Source: Candidatus Altarchaeota archaeon
GTDB lineage: Archaea; Altiarchaeota; Altiarchaeia; IMC4; QMZM01
Direction of reading: 5' to 3'
NCBI GenBank assembly: GCA_015523055.1
Contig: WALD01000066.1
Span: forward strand, 1-10,226
DNA length: 10,226 nucleotides
The translations under genes were made by a program, and so were the position numbers. The notes beneath the pieces are model-generated. The model saw only the letters and a list, made by a program, of their open reading frames with translations. It was not told the DNA's origin and ran no database searches. The number at the start of each line of letters is the position of its first letter. Position 1 is the first letter of the stretch. Of the stretch, positions 8,078 to 10,226 are shown piece by piece.

Positions 8078-8113
8078 GATCGTTGGAAAACTGGCAGAAC
8101 CGCTCCAACGGTT
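8078..8113. repeat. Inverted repeat abutting the DUF192 TATA box
   Basis: GATCGTTGG (8078-8086) and CCAACGGTT (8105-8113) form a 9-base stem with two wobble pairs (six Watson-Crick pairs CGTTGG/CCAACG at the core) and an 18-base loop. The right arm overlaps the start of the TATA-like TTAATATA at 8112-8119, where an archaeal BRE would be. It may be an operator, or the 3' hairpin of an RNA; the sequence does not decide. Confidence 0.4.
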
Positions 8114-8119
8114 AATATA
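8112..8119 (+). promoter_or_regulatory. TATA-like box for DUF192 gene
   Basis: TTAATATA is placed so that transcription would begin near 8141, giving a leader of about 60 bases. That is unusually long for this window, where other promoters predict near-leaderless messages. The leader would consist almost entirely of the GC-rich hairpin at 8148-8196. Confidence 0.45.
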
Positions 8120-8147
8120 TCACTTTCAACACTTAAAAGGAGGTTAG

Positions 8148-8196
8148 GGGGGGCAATTCCTCCCCACCCTTTTGGAAGGGGGTCTCCTTGCCCCCC
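8148..8196 (+). promoter_or_regulatory. Strong GC-rich leader hairpin before DUF192 start
   Basis: GGGGGGCAA (8148-8156) and TTGCCCCCC (8188-8196) are a perfect 9-base inverted repeat. Inside it CCaCCCTT (8164-8171, one bulged A) pairs with AAGGGGG (8176-8182) around a TTGG loop, giving about 16 pairs in 49 bases. A rival stem, GGAGG (8139-8143) with CCTCC (8159-8163), would disrupt the outer one. The structure ends six bases before ATG 8203 and no Shine-Dalgarno lies between. A translational or transcriptional switch is possible; a terminator is another reading, but there is no T-run. Confidence 0.55.
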
Positions 8197-8202
8197 GGTA
8201 TA

Positions 8203-8553
8203 ATGAAGATATTTAACAGGAGTAAGGGGCTTATTATAAGTGAATCCTGTAAGATAGCCAGGTCTTTCCTTTCGAGATTTAGGGGTTTGATGCTTTCAGA
8301 GCCAGGGGATATGGTTCTTATTTCTCCAAGAGAGGATGTAAAGTCCTCAGCAATTCATACACTTTTTATGAGGTTTCCAATAGACGTTATATGGATGAAT
8401 TCTGAAAGGGTTGTTGTAGATATTAAAAAAGGAATTAAACCAAATTCATTGAAGATTTTTAAACCGCAGAAGCCTGCAAAATTTGTTATAGAGCTTAGAG
8501 TGGGAAAGTTAGGCACTACGGAGGCAGGGGATGAGGTTGAGTTTATGTATTAA
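8203..8553 (+). CDS. DUF192 family protein
   Basis: A 116-residue protein of the DUF192 family (COG1430), small beta-rich proteins without an established biochemical role. The hallmark block 'IHTLFMRFPIDVIWMN' (52-67) is present, preceded by 'SFLSRFRGLMLSEPGD' (21-36) and followed by 'PAKFVIELRVGKLGTTEAGD', which matches the family's C-terminal 'vlEl..G....g...GD' pattern. There is no signal peptide or membrane segment, so this archaeal member is probably cytosolic. ATG 8203 is used; a TTG at 8188 would place the first five residues inside the leader hairpin and adds nothing conserved. The gene seems to be transcribed alone from its own promoter, with 80 bases before the next gene. Confidence 0.88.
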   Translation: MKIFNRSKGLIISESCKIARSFLSRFRGLMLSEPGDMVLISPREDVKSSAIHTLFMRFPIDVIWMNSERVVVDIKKGIKPNSLKIFKPQKPAKFVIELRVGKLGTTEAGDEVEFMY

Positions 8554-8600
8554 AACAGTGCATTAATATGTTGGTATGTGCAATATGATTAACTACCAAA

Positions 8601-8610
8601 AACAATTTAA
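8601..8610 (+). promoter_or_regulatory. Possible TATA-like box for the metallo-hydrolase gene
   Basis: AACAATTTAA lies about 28 bases before ATG 8634, a spacing that predicts a leaderless message. The element is weaker than the others in the window. The 80-base spacer from 8554 holds nothing else I can identify. Confidence 0.3.
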
Positions 8611-8633
8611 CCCTCAGCAAACATACTAATAAT

Positions 8634-9302
8634 ATGACTATGAAAATCACAAAATTTGCTCAATCATGTGTTTTAATCGAAACGGGGGGCAAGAGGATCC
8701 TTATTGATCCAGGGTATATCCAGTATAAAGAATCATATCCAGATAACGAATGGAGGAACATTGATATACTTTTGGTTACGCATAAACATGAAGACCATTG
8801 CCATGTTGATGCCATCAATAAAATCATAAAAAATCCAAAAACAAAATTCTATAGTTCCAGGGAGGTTGCCGACACATATCCAGAATTCTCTATGGGGATA
8901 GTAAAGGCGGGGGATGTTTTAGATGTTGGGGGTATCAGGATTGAGGTTGTTAAAGCAGTTCATGGTTATATCCCGTCTCTCAAGGGGGGTAAAGAGATTT
9001 ATGAAAATGTTGGTTTTATTATTGATGATGGCATCAACAGAGCGTATCAAACAAGCGACACCATCTGTTTCAAAAATGACTATAAATGTGATGTCCTGTT
9101 TGTTCCTGTTGTAGATCATGGACTTGTTATGGGTTCATGGGAAGCTGCGTTTTTTGCAAAAGAGACCGGAGCAAGATTAGTAATACCTGTTCATTATGAT
9201 CACCCGGACCATCCTGCTAATTTTGAACAAATAGAAAGGGACTTTAATAAACAGGGTTTAAGGTTTAGATTCTTAAAAATCGGAGAACGCATTGAGATTT
9301 AA
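8634..9302 (+). CDS. metallo-beta-lactamase-fold hydrolase
   Basis: A 222-residue metal-dependent hydrolase of the beta-lactamase fold (UlaG/COG2220-like branch). The metal ligands are visible: 'THKHEDHCH' supplies the HxHxDH motif (His50, His52, Asp54, His55), then His110 in 'KAVHGY', Asp142 in 'QTSDT' and His187 in 'IPVHYDH'. The strand 'KRILIDPGYIQY' (20-31) is the usual early block. Length is complete for the branch. Substrate cannot be told; relatives include a lactonase and nucleases, but genes of this type are mostly uncharacterised in archaea. Starts at 8634 and 8640 are both ATG; 8634 is kept because it fits the weak upstream TATA spacing. The TAA stop at 9300-9302 is the last intact plus-strand gene boundary before the decayed region. 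Confidence 0.9.
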   Translation: MTMKITKFAQSCVLIETGGKRILIDPGYIQYKESYPDNEWRNIDILLVTHKHEDHCHVDAINKIIKNPKTKFYSSREVADTYPEFSMGIVKAGDVLDVGGIRIEVVKAVHGYIPSLKGGKEIYENVGFIIDDGINRAYQTSDTICFKNDYKCDVLFVPVVDHGLVMGSWEAAFFAKETGARLVIPVHYDHPDHPANFEQIERDFNKQGLRFRFLKIGERIEI

Positions 9303-9410
9303 TGTTTGGTTGGTCTATCGGTTCGAGACACCCGGGAGCAAGGGGGATGAACGAACAACAGAATGTGAGAGGAGCAAAGAATGACAATGTCCTAAATTCC
9401 CAGCACCCTG
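9303..9410. other. Intergenic stretch with no assignable gene
   Basis: A plus-strand frame beginning at the ATG at 9302 runs to 9523 but has no recognisable block, and it overlaps the transposase remnant on the other strand. The minus strand is also rather open here. A CCCAG-CACC-CTGGG hairpin (9399-9412) borders the left end of the IS-like element. I see no function. Confidence 0.4.
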
Positions 9411-9414
9411 GGCA

Positions 9415-9575
9415 CTATGATTCCAAACCGCTCAGATATCTTCCTCTATCTTTGTCCACGACAACATCCAGGTACTTGCTTTTCTATCTTGAACTCTTTA
9501 TTTTTTGTCCCAGTAGCTGGTGATTTCGTACGCATACTCCTTATTCCAGACCCTTTTGTACCTAATGAATGACAT
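9415..9575 (-). pseudogene. transposase N-terminal remnant, frameshifted
   Basis: From ATG 9575 the minus strand encodes 25 residues containing 'RYKRVWNKEYAYEITSYWD', then TAA at 9498-9500. Shifting frame near 9498 resumes with an in-frame TAG and then 'KSKYLDVVVDKDRGRYLS', ending at a stop at 9415-9417. The two pieces together match my memory of the N-terminus of archaeal DDE transposases (IS4/IS1634-like, with a 'SRQ.SKYLG.VVDKE.G' continuation). One frameshift plus at least one stop make it non-functional, and the catalytic region is absent. The exact IS family is not certain. Confidence 0.65.
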
Positions 9576-9587
9576 AAGGGGTAATTG

Positions 9588-9645
9588 GGCATTATGTCTA
9601 TAAATACGGTGGGCCTCTTGGTGCTGAAAATACAGACATAGTGCC
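9588..9645. repeat. Imperfect 15-base inverted repeat upstream of the transposase remnant
   Basis: GGCATTATGTCTATA (9588-9602) is the inverted counterpart of TACAGACATAGTGCC (9631-9645), differing at two positions that would still form wobble pairs in one RNA strand. It overlaps the remnant's TATA-like TATTTATAG and the right end of the IS-like element, so it may be a transposase-binding or autoregulatory site. Confidence 0.5.
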
Positions 9646-9755
9646 TAAGAATTCGGGAATTCAGGAACTTGGAAATCTGAGTTAAAGAAGTGGGAGGAAG
9701 AAAAAATTAATGAGAAAGTGTAAAAGAAGATAGAGGGGAGTAATGCTGGTATCCT
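9646..9755. other. Decayed spacer with short coding-like scraps
   Basis: Contains two GAATTC sites eight bases apart (9649 and 9657). The plus strand is open from 9578 to a stop at about 9676, in a frame reading 'YKYGGPLGAENTDIVPKNSG', without a start codon; a second frame reads 'WKSELKKWEEEKINEKV' before a stop near 9719. I recognise neither. Consistent with gene remains but unproven. Confidence 0.25.
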
Positions 9756-9851
9756 CTACGCCTTCCCCTTGGGATAACCATTTATATTGGTTGTCAGAAG
9801 GACGTGTGTTATAATTTGGCGTAGCTGAGGTAATTTCCCATCCCAAGGGGA
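9756..9851. repeat. Interleaved inverted repeats, pseudoknot-type order
   Basis: CTACGCC (9756-9762) pairs with GGCGTAG (9818-9824), and the perfect 12-base TCCCCTTGGGAT (9764-9775) pairs with ATCCCAAGGGGA (9840-9851). The order is A-B-A'-B', so both can coexist only as a pseudoknot. AACCA (9776-9780) and TGGTT (9788-9792) form a small hairpin between B and A'. The 12-base pair is unlikely by chance at this distance. Confidence 0.5.
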
Positions 9852-9953
9852 CATTTTCGGTTACTGTGTTACTATAATTCCACGAGGCAGGAGAACCCCC
9901 GTTGCCTCGAAACCTCTTTTGCATGTATTGTCATAAATTATGGCAATTTTCAT
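9815..9953 (-). pseudogene. frameshifted N-terminus of a second metallo-beta-lactamase-like hydrolase
   Basis: Four bases after the radical SAM stop, ATG 9953 opens a frame reading 'MKIAIIYDNTCKRGFEA', which then loses sense and stops at 9861-9863. Moving one frame at about 9902-9898 gives 'GFSCLVE', followed by TAG TAA (9869-9874). Archaeal metal-dependent hydrolases of the COG1237 type start in just this way: a 'YDN' strand, then a 'DWGFSCLVE'-like block. A two-base loss in the Asp-Trp codons would explain the break. Nothing beyond about 9815 is recognisable, and the HxHxDH motif is absent, so the gene is dead and truncated. It was probably co-transcribed with the radical SAM gene. A different branch from the intact hydrolase at 8634, so not its duplicate. 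Confidence 0.6.
9883..9909. repeat. Seven-base perfect hairpin inside the hydrolase pseudogene
   Basis: CGAGGCA (9883-9889) and TGCCTCG (9903-9909) enclose a 13-base loop containing a C5 run (plus strand), which lies at the frameshift. On the minus strand it would form about 50 bases downstream of the radical SAM stop, so it might stabilise or end that transcript. Confidence 0.4.
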
Positions 9954-9957
9954 TTTC

Positions 9958-10226
9958 TCAGCTTATTAGCCCTCCTTTCCAGAGGTCGTCTTTAAGTTTG
10001 CGCCCTGTTTTTTTCTCCCATCCCTCGAATGATATAGAATGTCTCTTTCTGATTTTTTCACCGACACCTAGTCCGTTGTAAGCACAAAAAGGAACCACTC
10101 CTTCCAGGGTGGAATAGTGAATTACGCATCTTTTCAGACGTTCCATGTTAAGATTCCAGGCGTCCTGGAACCACATGGTTCCTATAAAGAGACTTTTATA
10201 GTGGAATTCTTCCAGCGCTCTATAAC
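9958..10226 (-). CDS. radical SAM protein, C-terminal part (tetraether-synthase/MJ0619-like)
   Basis: The minus strand is open from the window edge to TGA at 9958-9960, showing the last 88 residues. The block 'KSLFIGTMWFQDAWNLNMER' then 'LKRCVIHYSTLEGVVPFCAY' matches, from memory, the conserved C-terminal region of archaeal radical SAM proteins such as MJ0619 and the tetraether lipid synthase (Tes) group, which link lipid chains using AdoMet radicals. Fragment cysteines C33 ('RCVIHY') and C47 ('PFCAY') are at the conserved positions. The tail 'RKRHSISFEGWEKKTG' also resembles these families. The radical SAM CxxxCxxC motif lies off the right edge, so Tes cannot be separated from other members here. 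ATG 10176 is an internal Met, not the start. Confidence 0.75.
   Translation of the reverse strand, partial: YRALEEFHYKSLFIGTMWFQDAWNLNMERLKRCVIHYSTLEGVVPFCAYNGLGVGEKIRKRHSISFEGWEKKTGRKLKDDLWKGGLIS

Larger units (their letters stand above)
9411..9645. mobile_element. Small IS-derived element (possible internally deleted, MITE-like copy)
   Basis: GGCACTATG at 9411-9419 and its inverted copy CATAGTGCC at 9637-9645 bound a 235-base unit. Inside is the start of a transposase gene on the minus strand (ATG 9575) with a TATA-like element ahead of it. The coding remnant stops inside the left repeat, so most of the transposase is missing. This looks like an IS that lost its interior and kept both ends. 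I could not find a convincing target-site duplication. An internal near-copy of the end (GGCATTATG, 9588-9596) makes a large imperfect hairpin with the right end. Confidence 0.5.

Noticed and set aside
8161..8196. Intrinsic terminator for the minD-like gene
   Set aside because: The hairpin is strong but has no T-run after it, and it lies nearly 200 bases beyond the stop and just before another start codon; a leader role fits better.
8188..8202. TTG start for DUF192
   Set aside because: It falls within the right arm of the leader hairpin and adds 'MPPGI' with no conservation; ATG 8203 is the better start.
9316..9330. GGTTCGAGAC resembling a tRNA T-loop
   Set aside because: No matching T-stem, acceptor stem or anticodon arm can be built around it; the upstream bases are hydrolase coding sequence.
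9302..9523. Plus-strand frame of 73 residues after the hydrolase
   Set aside because: No family blocks, and it overlaps the transposase remnant on the other strand; its overlap with the hydrolase stop codon is likely chance.
9682..9924. Minus-strand frame of 80 residues
   Set aside because: It is the third frame of the decayed hydrolase region; the recognisable segments are in the other two frames. No known family seen in it.
1..10226. CRISPR array, tRNA or rRNA genes
   Set aside because: No regularly spaced direct repeats and no cloverleaf or rRNA-like segments were seen on either strand.

Overview
The window reads as a chromosomal piece of a euryarchaeon. The evidence is an archaeal MCM helicase with its own zinc motif, archaeal-type S-adenosylmethionine synthetase, the archaeal acetoacetyl-CoA thiolase / HMG-CoA synthase / DUF35 set, and TATA-like boxes placed so that several genes would be leaderless or nearly so. 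Base composition is moderate (about mid-40s % GC by eye). Genes are tightly packed from 1 to about 9300, with ATGA overlaps and spacers of 1-2 bases. I cannot name the genus; methanogen-, ANME- or Archaeoglobus-like lineages all fit.

Layout. (1) 1-1043, minus: N-terminal two thirds of mcm, running off the left edge. (2) 1183-4493, plus: one operon of an XRE-type regulator, HMG-CoA synthase, SCP2-type thiolase and a DUF35 Zn-ribbon/OB protein, that is, the entry steps of the mevalonate route to archaeal membrane lipids together with a probable dedicated regulator. (3) 4496-5662, minus: AdoMet synthetase, stop-to-stop with the operon. (4) 5801-7137, minus: 3-dehydroquinate dehydratase (aroD) translationally coupled to a LarB-type NCAIR-mutase-like protein. 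(5) 7208-7969, plus: a MinD-like ATPase sharing a bidirectional TATA region with aroD. (6) 7970-8202: a structured intergenic region leading to DUF192 (8203-8553), with an IR next to a TATA box and a strong GC-rich hairpin just before the start codon. (7) 8634-9302, plus: metallo-beta-lactamase-fold hydrolase. (8) 9303-9957: a decayed region holding a small IS derivative (transposase N-terminus broken by frameshift and stops, with 9-bp terminal inverted repeats) and the frameshifted N-terminus of a second, different metallo-beta-lactamase gene. (9) 9958-10226, minus: C-terminus of a radical SAM protein of the tetraether-synthase-like type, running off the right edge.

Shared theme: archaeal lipid biosynthesis appears at both ends (mevalonate entry enzymes, possible tetraether-type radical SAM enzyme), and AdoMet synthetase makes the cofactor that radical SAM enzymes use; that functional link is inference only. 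The accessory interest lies in 7970-8202 and 9303-9957. I found no CRISPR array, tRNA or rRNA, and no clear evidence of a wholly new multi-gene system.
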